Shown: positions 18,466 to 26,497 of the stretch, one piece after another | Numbering within the stretch: position 1 is the first letter of the stretch | How the letters are laid out: the number at the start of each line of letters is the position of its first letter | From: Agromyces mediolanus | GTDB lineage: Bacteria > Actinomycetota > Actinomycetes > Actinomycetales > Microbacteriaceae | Assembly (NCBI RefSeq): GCF_014648575.1 | Contig: NZ_BMRJ01000002.1 | Coordinates: 139,860 to 203,859 of the forward strand | DNA: 64,000 nucleotides | Direction of reading: 5' to 3' | Notes under the pieces: model-generated | What the model saw: the letters and a program-made list of their open reading frames with translations, nothing else | What the model was told of the DNA's origin: nothing | Database searches by the model: none | Position numbers and translations under genes: made by a program

Positions 18466-20079
18466 ATGACGCAGACCCTGTACACCGGCCGGTTCCGCAC
18501 GCTGGCGGACGAGGCATCCGCCCCGGCGACGGGGCTGCTCGTCGGCGACGACGGTCGCATCGTCGCCCTCGGCGAGGCGGACGCGCTCGCCGCGGCGCAC
18601 CCCGCCGCCGCGCGGTCGGCGCTCGACGGCTGGGCGATGCCCGGGCTCATCGAGCCGCACGGGCACCCGGGCACCGCGGCGGTGCTCTGCTCCGAGCTCG
18701 TCGTGGACCTCCGTCCCGTCGTCGTGCCCGACGCCGAGGGCGTGCTCGCGGCGCTGCGGCGCGCGGTCGCCGCGGGCGGACCGGTGTTCGCGAACGGCTG
18801 GGACGGCCTGCTGCAGCGCGGGCTGCCCGCACCCGACCGCGCCTGGCTCGACGAGCTGGCCGGCGAGGTGCCGATCGTCATCGTGCACAACTCGGGCCAC
18901 TCCGCGTACTTCAACACCGCGGGCGCCGCGCTCGCCGGCCTCGACCGGCACACCCCGGACCCCGTCGGCGCGAGCTTCGGCCGCGACGCCCGCGGCGAGC
19001 TCGACGGCGTCGCCCTCGAGGCCGGCGCGGTCGAGCGCGTGATGGCGCCGCTGCTTGAGCGCGGGCGCGCGGACTTCCCGCGACTGTTCGCCGCGCACCT
19101 CGCCGAACTGTCCGGGCTCGGCTACACGACCGTCGCCGACCTCTCCTGGGACCCGGCGCTGAACCCCGTCGTCGACGCGCTGCGCGGTTCCGGGCGGCTG
19201 CCGCTGCGGCTGCGCTGGTACGAGATGTCGCGCCCCGGCGGCGCGCCGGGCCGTGCGCCGTCGCGGGATGCCTCGCTCGACCCCGTGTTCCGCCAGGTCG
19301 GCGTGAAGACGTGGAGCGACGGCTCGCCCTGGGTCGGCAACATCGCCACGAGCTTCCCGTACCTCGACACCGAGGCGACCCGCTCGATCGGCCTCGAGCC
19401 CGGGCACCGCGGCCGGGCGAACTACTCGAGCGAGGAGCTGCTCGCGATCGCCGAGCCCTACGCCGCCGCGGGCTGGCAGCTGGCCTGCCACGCGCACGGC
19501 GACCTCGCGATCGCCTCGACGCTCGACGTGTACGAGCAGCTCATCGCCCGGCACGGGCTCGTAGACCACCGGTTCCGGCTCGAGCACGTCGGCGCCGCAT
19601 CGCCCGAGCTCTACGCGCGGGCGGCGTCGCTCGGGGTGACGGTGAGCGTGTTCGTGGATCACGTGCGGTACTGGGGCGAGGTGCTCGTCGACGGGCTCTT
19701 CGGTCCCGAGCACGGCGGCGTCTGGGCCGACGCCGGGGCGGCGTTCGCGGCGGGGCACCGGGCGACGTTCCACAACGACGGCTGGGTGACGCCGAACGAG
19801 CCGTTCCGGAACATGGCGGTGGCCGAGACGCGGCTGACGCGGAACGGGCGGCGGATGCCTGGCGGCGCCCCCGTCTCGCGGGCCGACGCCCTGCGGGCGC
19901 ACACGGCCAACGCGGCGTGGCAGCTGTTCGGCGAGCGGGAGATCGGCGTGCTCGAACCCGGGCGCTTCGCGGACTTCGTCGTCGTCGACCGCGATCCGCT
20001 GACTGTGCCGGCCGAGGCGCTCGCGGAGACCGCGGTGCGCGGCACGTACCTCGCGGGGGAGCAGGTCTCCGGGGCGTAG
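18466..20079 (+). CDS. YtcJ-like amidohydrolase, second paralogue
   Basis: A 537-residue amidohydrolase. The metal motif is GLIEPHGHPG (about residues 59-68). VHNSGHSAYFNT, GVKTWSDGSPWVGNIATSFP (carries the metal-bridging Lys in GVKTW), ACHAHGDLAIASTLDVYE (metal His), RLEHVGAAS and TFHNDGWVTPNEPFRNM (metal Asp) follow in family order. GAGGGGGAG precedes the ATG. It differs clearly from the 14008 enzyme, with only patchy identity around the motifs, so the two are likely to have different substrates. Linkage to the LLM oxidoreductase suggests a joint oxidative and hydrolytic breakdown of one compound. Confidence 0.87.
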   Translation: MTQTLYTGRFRTLADEASAPATGLLVGDDGRIVALGEADALAAAHPAAARSALDGWAMPGLIEPHGHPGTAAVLCSELVVDLRPVVVPDAEGVLAALRRAVAAGGPVFANGWDGLLQRGLPAPDRAWLDELAGEVPIVIVHNSGHSAYFNTAGAALAGLDRHTPDPVGASFGRDARGELDGVALEAGAVERVMAPLLERGRADFPRLFAAHLAELSGLGYTTVADLSWDPALNPVVDALRGSGRLPLRLRWYEMSRPGGAPGRAPSRDASLDPVFRQVGVKTWSDGSPWVGNIATSFPYLDTEATRSIGLEPGHRGRANYSSEELLAIAEPYAAAGWQLACHAHGDLAIASTLDVYEQLIARHGLVDHRFRLEHVGAASPELYARAASLGVTVSVFVDHVRYWGEVLVDGLFGPEHGGVWADAGAAFAAGHRATFHNDGWVTPNEPFRNMAVAETRLTRNGRRMPGGAPVSRADALRAHTANAAWQLFGEREIGVLEPGRFADFVVVDRDPLTVPAEALAETAVRGTYLAGEQVSGA

Positions 20080-20084
20080 CCCAG

Positions 20085-20102
20085 CCCGGCGGGACCGCCG
20101 GG
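20085..20102 (+). terminator. Possible hairpin terminator after the amidohydrolase gene
   Basis: CCCGGCGG (20085-20092) and CCGCCGGG (20095-20102) pair almost directly, 6 nt after the stop codon. No T-run follows, as is common for actinobacterial hairpins. Confidence 0.5.
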
Positions 20103-20118
20103 CGGATGCCGCCCCCTC

Positions 20119-20176
20119 TTGCGGCGCGGGGCCGCAGCAGTATCATGGTGCCACGCGATGCGTAATCGATTGCGCA
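20119..20176 (+). promoter_or_regulatory. Promoter and LacI-type operator of the BMP-lipoprotein gene
   Basis: TTGCGG at 20119-20124 and TATCAT at 20141-20146 are 16 bp apart. The 18-bp near-perfect palindrome TGCGTAATCGATTGCGCA (20159-20176) lies just downstream of the expected start site. Its complement shares 15 consecutive bases (GCAATCGATTACGCA) with the site at 22529-22546 before the nucleoside hydrolase gene, so the LacI protein encoded between them probably represses both. Confidence 0.75.
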
Positions 20177-20235
20177 ACTTTTGCTGACGCATCCGTCCTT
20201 GCATCCCCCCTGCCTCGCCAGACGAAGGAGTACCC

Positions 20236-21312
20236 GTGAGACAGCACCGCACCCGGACCGCCGTCGCGCTCGCCGCCATCGGCGGCCTCGCGACCGCCCT
20301 GACCGCCTGCTCGGCGCCCCCGGCCGAGAGCGGCGGCGACGCCGCCGCGACCACCGACTTCCTCGCCTGCATGGTCTCCGACTTCGGCGGCTTCGACGAC
20401 CGCGGCTTCAACCAGGCCGTGCTCGCCGCGCTCGACACCGCCGAGGAGAAGTACGGCGTCGAGACGCTGCGCCTCGAGTCCACGACGGAGAACGACTACG
20501 CGCCGAACCTCGCCCAGTCCGTCGACCAGGGCTGCGACTTCACGGTCACGGTCGGCTTCTCGCTCGCCGAGGCGACGAAGGCCGCGGCCGAGCAGAACCC
20601 CGACTCGCGCTTCGCGATCATCGACGACTCCTCGATCGACCTGCCGAACGTCAAGCCGGTCGTCTTCGACACGGCGCAGGCCTCGTTCCTCGCCGGCTAC
20701 CTCGCGGCGGGCTACTCGAAGACGGGCACGGTCGCGGCCTTCGGCGGGCAGCCGTTCCCGCCGGTGCTGCTGTTCATGGACGGCTTCTCCGACGGCGTCG
20801 ACCGCTACAACGCCGACGCCGGCACCCAGGTGAAGCTGCTCGGCTGGGACAAGGCGGCCCAGGACGGCACCTTCGCCGGCACCTTCACCGATATCGCCGC
20901 GGGCAAGACGCTCACCCAGACGTTCATCGACCAGGGCGCCGACGTGATCATGCCCGTCGCCGGCTCGCTCTACCTCGGCAGCGGCGAGGCCGCGCACGAG
21001 GCGCCGGGCGACGTCGTGCTCGTCGGCGTCGACAACGACGTGGTCGAGCTCTCGCCCGACCTCGCCGACGTCATGCTGACCTCGGTCATGAAGCAGATGG
21101 CCGACGCGGTCGTCGAGCTCATCGGGCAGGCCGTCGAGGACGAGTTCGACAACAGCCCGTTCATCGGCGAGCTCGCCAACGACGGCGTCGCGATCGCGCC
21201 GTTCCACGAGTACGAGGACTCGGTGAGCCCCGAGCTCGCGGCCGCCGTCGACGCGATCCGGCAGCAGATCATCTCGGGCGAGATCGTGGTCGAGTCGGTC
21301 AACTCGCCGTAG
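20236..21312 (+). CDS. BMP-family (nucleoside-type) substrate-binding lipoprotein
   Basis: A 358-residue receptor of the basic membrane protein/PnrA group. Its signal peptide ends LATALTACSAPP with the lipidated Cys at about residue 25. The mature part shows MVSDFGGFDDRGFNQAV, the ligand loop of PnrA-like nucleoside receptors (FDDRGFNQ), TVGFSLAEATKAAAEQNPDS and DTAQASFLAGYLAAGYSKTG. GAAGGAG precedes the GTG. No ATPase or permease gene for this family is adjacent, so it must work with a transporter encoded elsewhere. It is linked by operator to the nucleoside hydrolase at 22618, supporting a role in nucleoside scavenging. Confidence 0.9.
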   Translation: MRQHRTRTAVALAAIGGLATALTACSAPPAESGGDAAATTDFLACMVSDFGGFDDRGFNQAVLAALDTAEEKYGVETLRLESTTENDYAPNLAQSVDQGCDFTVTVGFSLAEATKAAAEQNPDSRFAIIDDSSIDLPNVKPVVFDTAQASFLAGYLAAGYSKTGTVAAFGGQPFPPVLLFMDGFSDGVDRYNADAGTQVKLLGWDKAAQDGTFAGTFTDIAAGKTLTQTFIDQGADVIMPVAGSLYLGSGEAAHEAPGDVVLVGVDNDVVELSPDLADVMLTSVMKQMADAVVELIGQAVEDEFDNSPFIGELANDGVAIAPFHEYEDSVSPELAAAVDAIRQQIISGEIVVESVNSP

Positions 21313-21341
21313 CGGGCGGCGTAACCGGATCATCCGGAACG

Positions 21342-21380
21342 ACGGATGCCGCGGGGCTCGAGGCGCCCCGCGGCATCCGT
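21342..21380 (+). terminator. Strong hairpin between the BMP lipoprotein and lacI genes
   Basis: ACGGATGCCGCGGGGC (21342-21357) and its exact complement (21365-21380) form a 16-bp stem with a 7-nt loop. The hairpin lies 30 bp after one stop codon and 46 bp before the convergent one, and probably ends transcription in both directions. No T-tract. Confidence 0.7.
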
Positions 21381-21425
21381 GCGCCGGCGGGAGTGCGGCG
21401 CGACCGTTCCTTCGGGTCGGTGCGA

Positions 21426-22427
21426 TCAGCGCGTGGTCGAGCCGCCGACGAGCAGGGTCGGCGCGACCCGGCTGCTGCGCACCGGAGCCGTCGAGCCGGC
21501 GACGCGCGACAGCAGGAAGCCGATGGCGTCGGCCGCGACCGCCTCGATCGGCTGCACCACGGTCGTGAGCGTCGGCGCCAGCACCTGCGAGAGCTCGGTG
21601 CCGTCGAAGCCGGTCACGAGCAGATCGCGCGGCACCTCGACGCCGTGTTCGCGGAGCCGGCCGATGAGGCCGAGCGCGATGAGGTCGGAGGCGGCGATGA
21701 CGGCGTCGGGCAGCTCGCCGCGGGCGACGAGCGCGTCGGCGGCCGCGGCGCCGGTGGCGAGGCTGAAGTCGCCCCGGAACGGCTCGCCGACGGCGACGGC
21801 CTCGCGGTCGACGGTGCGGTCGAAGGCGTTCCAGCGCTCGACGCCGCTGGAGGTGACGTCGTCGGCGCCGACGTAGACGAGCGAGCGGGCGCCGCGCTCG
21901 TGCACGTGCTCGAGGGCGAGGGCGAGACCGATCTCGTTGTCGACGCCCACATAGTCGGCGAGCGAGACGCCCGCCGAGCGGTCGATCTGCACGAGCGGGA
22001 TCTCGGCCCCCACGGCGCGCAGCGCACCGGCCGAGCGCTGCCGGTGCGACGGCACGATCACGATCCCGTCGACCTTGCGGTCGCCGAAGACGGTGAGGCG
22101 GCGCGACTCCTCGGCGAGCTCGCCGTGCGAGTCGGCGAGCAGCAGCTCGAAGCCGGCGCGGTGCAGCTCGTGCTCGACCGCGTCGACGAGCTGGGCGAAA
22201 TACGGGTTGCCGATGACCGGGACGATCATGCCGACGATGCGGGTGGATCCCTCGCGCAGCGCCCGCGCGATCGGGTCGACCCGGTAGCCGAGCTCGGCGG
22301 CGACGGCGCGGACCTTGGCGACGGTGTCGGCGGCGACGCGGTTCTTGCCCGAGAGCGCCCGCGACGCGGTCGCGACGGACACGCCGGCGGCGTCGGCGAC
22401 CTCCTGCAGGGTCACGGCGTGCGGCAT
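21426..22427 (-). CDS. LacI family transcriptional regulator (nucleoside module)
   Basis: A 333-residue repressor. The N-terminal helix-turn-helix TLQEVADAAGVSVATASRAL (about residues 5-24) and hinge helix DPIARALREGST precede a periplasmic-binding-protein-like ligand domain (VGMIVPVIGNPYFAQLVDAV through VTGFDGTELSQVLAPTLTTV). GGAG lies before the ATG at 22427, and TACAGT (minus strand, 22471-22476) is a likely -10 box. It sits between the two genes it most probably controls, with matching operators at 20159-20176 and 22529-22546. The effector is probably a nucleoside or ribose derivative; that is inference from the neighbours. Confidence 0.9.
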   Translation of the reverse strand: MPHAVTLQEVADAAGVSVATASRALSGKNRVAADTVAKVRAVAAELGYRVDPIARALREGSTRIVGMIVPVIGNPYFAQLVDAVEHELHRAGFELLLADSHGELAEESRRLTVFGDRKVDGIVIVPSHRQRSAGALRAVGAEIPLVQIDRSAGVSLADYVGVDNEIGLALALEHVHERGARSLVYVGADDVTSSGVERWNAFDRTVDREAVAVGEPFRGDFSLATGAAAADALVARGELPDAVIAASDLIALGLIGRLREHGVEVPRDLLVTGFDGTELSQVLAPTLTTVVQPIEAVAADAIGFLLSRVAGSTAPVRSSRVAPTLLVGGSTTR

Positions 22428-22507
22428 CGACTGCTCCGGTCTTGCGCACCCGGGCGGGCGCATCGTTCCCACTGTACGGGGTTTCCGGGGCCCGGCGGGG
22501 GAGGGGC

Positions 22508-22546
22508 TTGACAAAATCGATGCCGCAGAGTGCAATCGATTACGCA
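22508..22546 (+). promoter_or_regulatory. Promoter and LacI-type operator of the nucleoside hydrolase gene
   Basis: Consensus TTGACA at 22508-22513, a 17-bp spacer, then TGCAAT at 22531-22536 as the -10. The operator core TGCAATCGATTACGCA (22531-22546) overlaps the -10 box, so a bound repressor would block polymerase. AATCGATT is shared with the operator at 20159-20176. Confidence 0.78.
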
Positions 22547-22617
22547 AAGCTTGTGCAGTCTGGCACGGATGCCGCCACGGCATCCCGCGCCCTGCGCCTG
22601 AGACCACCGGAGCGGCC

Positions 22618-23550
22618 ATGACCACCCCCATCATCCTCGATTGCGACCCCGGCCACGACGACGTGTTCGCCATCTGGCTCGCCGCAGGCGACCCCGCGAT
22701 CGAGCTCCGGGCGATCACCACCGTCGGCGGCAACGGCCGCCTCGAGCACACCACGCTCAACGCCCGCATCGCCTGCACCGTCGCCGGCATCGAGGGCGTG
22801 CCGATCGCGGCCGGCGCCGCCGGTCCGCTCGCGGGCGAGCTGCACCCGGCCGACTGGATCCACGGCGACAACGCCCTCGGCGGGCCCGTGCTGCCCGAGC
22901 CGACCGTGCCGCTCGACGAGCGCGACGCGATCACGTTCATGCGCGACGTCATCGAGGCCTCGGCCGAGCCCATCACGATCGTCGCGACCGGCCCGCTCAC
23001 GAACGTCGCCGTGCTGCTGCGCGACCACGCCGAGCTCGCCCCGCGGATCGCCCGCATCGTCTGGATGGGCGGCTCGACGACCCGCGGCAACGTCACCCCG
23101 TACGCCGAGTTCAACGCCTGGACCGACCCCGAGGCGATCAAGATCGCGCTCGACAGCGGCGTCGACTTCACCATGGTCGGCCTGAACATCTCGCACCAGG
23201 CGCTCATCACCCGCGAGGTGCGCGACCGGCTCTCGGCGATCGGCACGCCGCTCTCGGCGTTCGGCGTCGAGCTGCTCGAGTTCTTCTGCTCGACCTACGA
23301 GCGCGCCGAGCGGATGCCCGACGGGCCCCTGCACGACCCGATCACCGTCGCCCTGCTCGCCGACCCCGCGGTCGCGACGACGGTGCGCACCCGCATCGAC
23401 GTCGAGCTCGACGGCACCGAGACCCGCGGCGCGACGAGCACGGACCTCATCGACATCCTCGGCCGCGAGCACAACGCGACCGTCGCGCTCGACCTCGACG
23501 TCGACCGCTTCTGGGGGCTCATCGAGCGCTCGCTCCGCGCGCTCGGGTAG
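22618..23550 (+). CDS. Inosine-uridine-type nucleoside hydrolase
   Basis: Cleaves the N-glycosidic bond of ribonucleosides to base and ribose. The 310-residue protein opens MTTPIILDCDPGHDDVFAIW, where DCDPGHDD (residues 8-15) is the calcium- and ribose-binding Asp cluster typical of the family. VATGPLTNVAVLL, IVWMGGSTTRGNVTPYAEFN (ribose-binding Asn/Glu) and DGPLHDPITVALL (the C-terminal calcium Asp) follow. Length is normal. It has its own promoter overlapped by a LacI operator shared with the BMP lipoprotein gene, so nucleoside uptake and cleavage are probably induced together. Base preference cannot be judged. Confidence 0.92.
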   Translation: MTTPIILDCDPGHDDVFAIWLAAGDPAIELRAITTVGGNGRLEHTTLNARIACTVAGIEGVPIAAGAAGPLAGELHPADWIHGDNALGGPVLPEPTVPLDERDAITFMRDVIEASAEPITIVATGPLTNVAVLLRDHAELAPRIARIVWMGGSTTRGNVTPYAEFNAWTDPEAIKIALDSGVDFTMVGLNISHQALITREVRDRLSAIGTPLSAFGVELLEFFCSTYERAERMPDGPLHDPITVALLADPAVATTVRTRIDVELDGTETRGATSTDLIDILGREHNATVALDLDVDRFWGLIERSLRALG

Positions 23551-23658
23551 GGCGGGGCTGCGCCGTCTTCCCGGCCCGCCCTCCCGGCCCGACCTCCTCC
23601 CGGCCGTCTCCCGGCCGACGAGGTCGCGCATTCTGCTCGTCGATCGCTTCCGGGTGGG

Positions 23659-23697
23659 CCGTTCGCGCGACTTCGCATCGTGGAGTCGCGCGAACGG
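23659..23697. repeat. Intergenic palindrome with CGCGCGACT arms, second copy
   Basis: CCGTTCGCGCGACT (23659-23672) and its exact complement (23684-23697) around an 11-nt loop. It matches the palindrome at 1819-1851 in its core. A further half-site, CCGTTCGTGCGACGTCGCGA, follows at about 23720. It occupies the 205-bp gap between two convergent genes; nothing else is recognisable there. Confidence 0.7.
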
Positions 23698-23755
23698 CGC
23701 CGGGAAGAGCCGCGAGCGAGCCGTTCGTGCGACGTCGCGAGCCCGGCCCGGGCGG

Positions 23756-24787
23756 CTACGCCGACTCGCGGAGCACGAGGCGGGTCGGCAGGATCGTCTG
23801 CTTCGGCACCGTCTCGTCGCCCTCGATCAGGCGGATGAGCAGCTCGGCCATCAGCCGCCCCTGCTCGGCCGAGGGCTGGGCGACCGTGGTCAGCGGCACC
23901 CCGGTGCGCAGCGCGGCCGGGCTGTCGTCGAAGCCGACGATCGCGATGTCCTCCGGCACGCGGAGCCCGCGCTCGGCGAGCACGGCGAGGGCGCCCGTCG
24001 CCATCAGGTCGCTCGCGACGAACAGGGCGTCGACGCCGAGCGGGCGGCCGTCGCGGCCGTCGCCGACCCGGTCGAGCAGGCGCCGGGTCGCGGCGGCCGC
24101 GCCCTCGGCGGTGAAGTCGCCGGTCTCGACGAGGTCGTCGGGGAGCCCGGCGGCGCCGACTGCGCGGCGGAAGCCCTCGAGCCGGTCGATGCCGGCCGGC
24201 ATGTCGAGCGGGCCGGAGATCGTGCCGATCCGGCGCCGGCCGATCGCGATCAGGTGCTCGGTGCCGCTCACCGCGGCCTCGACGTTGTCGACGTCGACGA
24301 CGTAGGCGTCGATCCCCGCCGAGGGGCGGCCGCCGTAGACCAGCGGGACGGTCGCGTGCTCGAACAGCTCGTCACCCGCGTGGTGCGAGATGACGATCGC
24401 CCCGTCGACGACGCCGGACTCGAGGTAGCCGCGCGTCTTGCGCTGCGGATCCGCCGAGGCCACGAGCAGGTTCAGCACGTACTCGCTGTCGTCGATGCGG
24501 TCCATGATGCCCTGCACGACCGAGGCGAAGTACGGGTCGCCGAAGAAGACGGTGACGTCCTCGGGCACGATCAGGGCGATCGCGCTCGAGGAGCGGCGGG
24601 CGAGCGAGCGGGCCGCCCGGTTCGGCACGTAGCGGAGCTCGGCGACGGCGGCGTTCACCGCGCTGACGACCTCGGGGCTGACCTTGGGCGAGCCGTTCAC
24701 GACGCGGCTGACGGTCGCGCGGGAGACGCCGGCGCGACGCGCGACCATCTCGAGGGTGGGCGCTCCGCCCGAGGCATCCTTCGCCAT
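23756..24787 (-). CDS. LacI family transcriptional regulator (beta-glucoside module)
   Basis: A 343-residue regulator. Helix-turn-helix TLEMVARRAGVSRATVSRVV (about residues 11-30) and hinge NRAARSLARRSSS, then ligand-binding domain with EDVTVFFGDPYFASVVQG and FVASDLMATGALAVLAERGL. TAGACT (minus strand, 24794-24799) lies 6 nt before the ATG, indicating leaderless translation. It is downstream of and codirectional with the GH1 beta-glucosidase gene. The GAGAGCGCTCTC palindrome before that gene resembles CebR/BglR-class operators, so this protein is the obvious local candidate to bind it. The effector is probably a glucoside such as cellobiose. Confidence 0.9.
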   Translation of the reverse strand: MAKDASGGAPTLEMVARRAGVSRATVSRVVNGSPKVSPEVVSAVNAAVAELRYVPNRAARSLARRSSSAIALIVPEDVTVFFGDPYFASVVQGIMDRIDDSEYVLNLLVASADPQRKTRGYLESGVVDGAIVISHHAGDELFEHATVPLVYGGRPSAGIDAYVVDVDNVEAAVSGTEHLIAIGRRRIGTISGPLDMPAGIDRLEGFRRAVGAAGLPDDLVETGDFTAEGAAAATRRLLDRVGDGRDGRPLGVDALFVASDLMATGALAVLAERGLRVPEDIAIVGFDDSPAALRTGVPLTTVAQPSAEQGRLMAELLIRLIEGDETVPKQTILPTRLVLRESA

Positions 24788-24833
24788 GCGGCAAGTCTAG
24801 GTCGCGCGTGCCGCGCGTTTCAGATCCCTCGTC

Positions 24834-24857
24834 GCCCGACGTTCATGAACGTCGGGC
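24834..24857. terminator. 24-bp perfect palindrome between the GH1 and lacI genes
   Basis: GCCCGACGTTCA followed immediately by TGAACGTCGGGC, with weaker complementary flanks (CCCTCGT before, ACCCGAGAGGG after). It lies 19 bp after the GH1 stop and 35 bp upstream of the lacI -10 box, so it can act as a terminator of the GH1 transcript or as an operator for the lacI gene. Confidence 0.55.
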
Positions 24858-24876
24858 AACCCGAGAGGGGGCGGGG

Positions 24877-26325
24877 TCAGAGGGCGCGGTCGCGGATGAC
24901 GCGCTGGTACGCCCGCCCGCTCTGCTTCACCGTGCGCTCCTGCGTGTCGTAGTCAACGCGCACGATGCCGAAGCGCTTCTCGTAGCCCCACGCCCACTCG
25001 AAGTTGTCGAGCAGCGACCAGTAGAAGTAGCCGTGCACGGGCGTGCCCTCGTCGATCGCGTCGAGGATCGCGCCGAGGTGCAGCTCCAGGAACTCGGCGC
25101 GCTCGGCGTCGGGCACCGCGCCGTCGGCCTGCACGACGTCGTCGTACGCGGCGCCGTTCTCGGTGACGTACAGGCGGATGCCTCGCTCGCCCGTGTACTC
25201 GCGGTGCACGCGGGTGAGCAGCTCGGTGAGACCCGCCGGCTGCACCTCCCACTCCATCGCGGTGAGCGGCAGGCCCTGCGGGTGCCAGAAGACGCCGTCG
25301 CCGTTCGGGAACGGCGAGCGGGTCTCGCGGGCGGTGGGCGCCTGGGCGAGCAGCGGATGCTCCGCCGGCCGGTCGCTCAGGAGCTCGCCGTGGTAGTAGT
25401 TCACGCCGAGGGTGTCGATCGGGGCGCTGATGGTCCGGAGGTCGCCGTCCTGCACGGCCTCCTCGAGCACGTGCCCGAGCTCGATCTCGGCGAGGTCGGC
25501 GAGGAAGTCCTCGGGGTACGCGCCGCGGAGGATCGGGTCGAGGAACACCCGGTTGAAGCCCGCGTCGATGCGGCGGGCCGCGTCGAGGTCGCCGGGGCGC
25601 TCGGGGTCGGCGGGCTTCGCCACGGTCAGGTTCAGCGTGATGCCGAGGTCGAGGGAGGCATCCCGCTCCCGGAGCGCCTCGATCGCGAGCCCGTGCCCGA
25701 GCATGAGGTGGTGCGCCGCCCGCAGGCCGTCCTCCTTCGAGAAGCGGCCCGGGGCGTGGGCGCCGGCCGTGTAGCTCAGGAAGGAGGAGCACCACGGCTC
25801 GTTCAGCGTCGTCCACACCTCGACGCGGTCGCCGAGCGCGTCGTGCACGCTGAGGGCGTAGTCGCGGAAGCGGGCGGCGGTGTCGCGGTTCGTCCAGCCG
25901 CCCTGCTCCTCGAGCGACTGCGGCAGGTCCCAGTGGTAGAGGGTCAGCCACGGCTTGATGCCGGCGCCGAGCAGCTCGTCGACGAGTCGCGAGTAGAAGT
26001 CGATGCCCTCGGGGTTCACCGGCCCGCCGTCGGGGCGCACGCGCGACCACGAGGTCGAGAAGCGGTAGGTCTGCAGGCCGAGCTCGCGCATGAGTGCGAC
26101 GTCCGCGGGCATGCGGTGGTAGTGGTCGCAGGCCACGTCGCCGGTGTCGCCGTTGATCACCGCGCCGGGCACGCGGCAGAAGGCGTCCCAGATCGACGCC
26201 GTGCGCCCGCCCTCGAAGGCCGCGCCCTCGATCTGGAACGCCGCCGTCGCGGCGCCGAAGAGGAAGGAATCGGGGAATGCGCGCCGCGGCTCGCCCGGGC
26301 GGGAGGCATCCGTCGCATCGGTCAT
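24877..26325 (-). CDS. GH1 family beta-glucosidase
   Basis: Hydrolyses beta-glucosides or cellobiose by the retaining mechanism. In 482 residues it shows the family-1 N-terminal signature FLFGAATAAFQIEGA (about 20-34), YRFSTSWSRV, the acid-base Glu in TLNEPWCS (about residue 174), NYYHG, and the nucleophile in LYVTENGAAYDD (about residue 387), closing with GYFYWSLLDNFEWAWGYEKR. There is no signal peptide, so the enzyme is cytoplasmic and needs imported sugars. GGAGGA precedes the ATG. A consensus promoter with a GAGAGCGCTCTC palindrome stands upstream, and the likely regulator is the next gene downstream. Confidence 0.95.
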   Translation of the reverse strand: MTDATDASRPGEPRRAFPDSFLFGAATAAFQIEGAAFEGGRTASIWDAFCRVPGAVINGDTGDVACDHYHRMPADVALMRELGLQTYRFSTSWSRVRPDGGPVNPEGIDFYSRLVDELLGAGIKPWLTLYHWDLPQSLEEQGGWTNRDTAARFRDYALSVHDALGDRVEVWTTLNEPWCSSFLSYTAGAHAPGRFSKEDGLRAAHHLMLGHGLAIEALRERDASLDLGITLNLTVAKPADPERPGDLDAARRIDAGFNRVFLDPILRGAYPEDFLADLAEIELGHVLEEAVQDGDLRTISAPIDTLGVNYYHGELLSDRPAEHPLLAQAPTARETRSPFPNGDGVFWHPQGLPLTAMEWEVQPAGLTELLTRVHREYTGERGIRLYVTENGAAYDDVVQADGAVPDAERAEFLELHLGAILDAIDEGTPVHGYFYWSLLDNFEWAWGYEKRFGIVRVDYDTQERTVKQSGRAYQRVIRDRAL

Positions 26326-26407
26326 GGGCGTTCCTCCGGGAGGTCGGTGTCGTCGTCGTGCGGGCCCGTGTTCCCCGCGCTGCTGCGCATCGGGCCTCGG
26401 CGCTGCG

Positions 26408-26448
26408 ACTCTAGGCGGGTGGCTCCACGCTGTCAAGAGAGCGCTCTC
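26408..26448 (-). promoter_or_regulatory. Promoter and LacI/CebR-type operator of the beta-glucosidase gene
   Basis: On the minus strand, TTGACA (26431-26436) and TAGAGT (26408-26413) are separated by exactly 17 bp. The perfect 12-bp palindrome GAGAGCGCTCTC (26437-26448) adjoins the -35 box. The palindrome has the central AGCGCT of actinobacterial glucoside-repressor operators. Confidence 0.8.
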
Positions 26449-26497
26449 ACGCTTCGATTCCCAGGGAGCCGTCGAGGGGCGGACGTACACTCGGAGG

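Noticed and set aside
20143-22449. A 768-codon minus-strand frame across the BMP lipoprotein and lacI genes
   Set aside because: Arg-rich antisense translation typical of GC-rich DNA; both underlying genes have firm family motifs in other frames.
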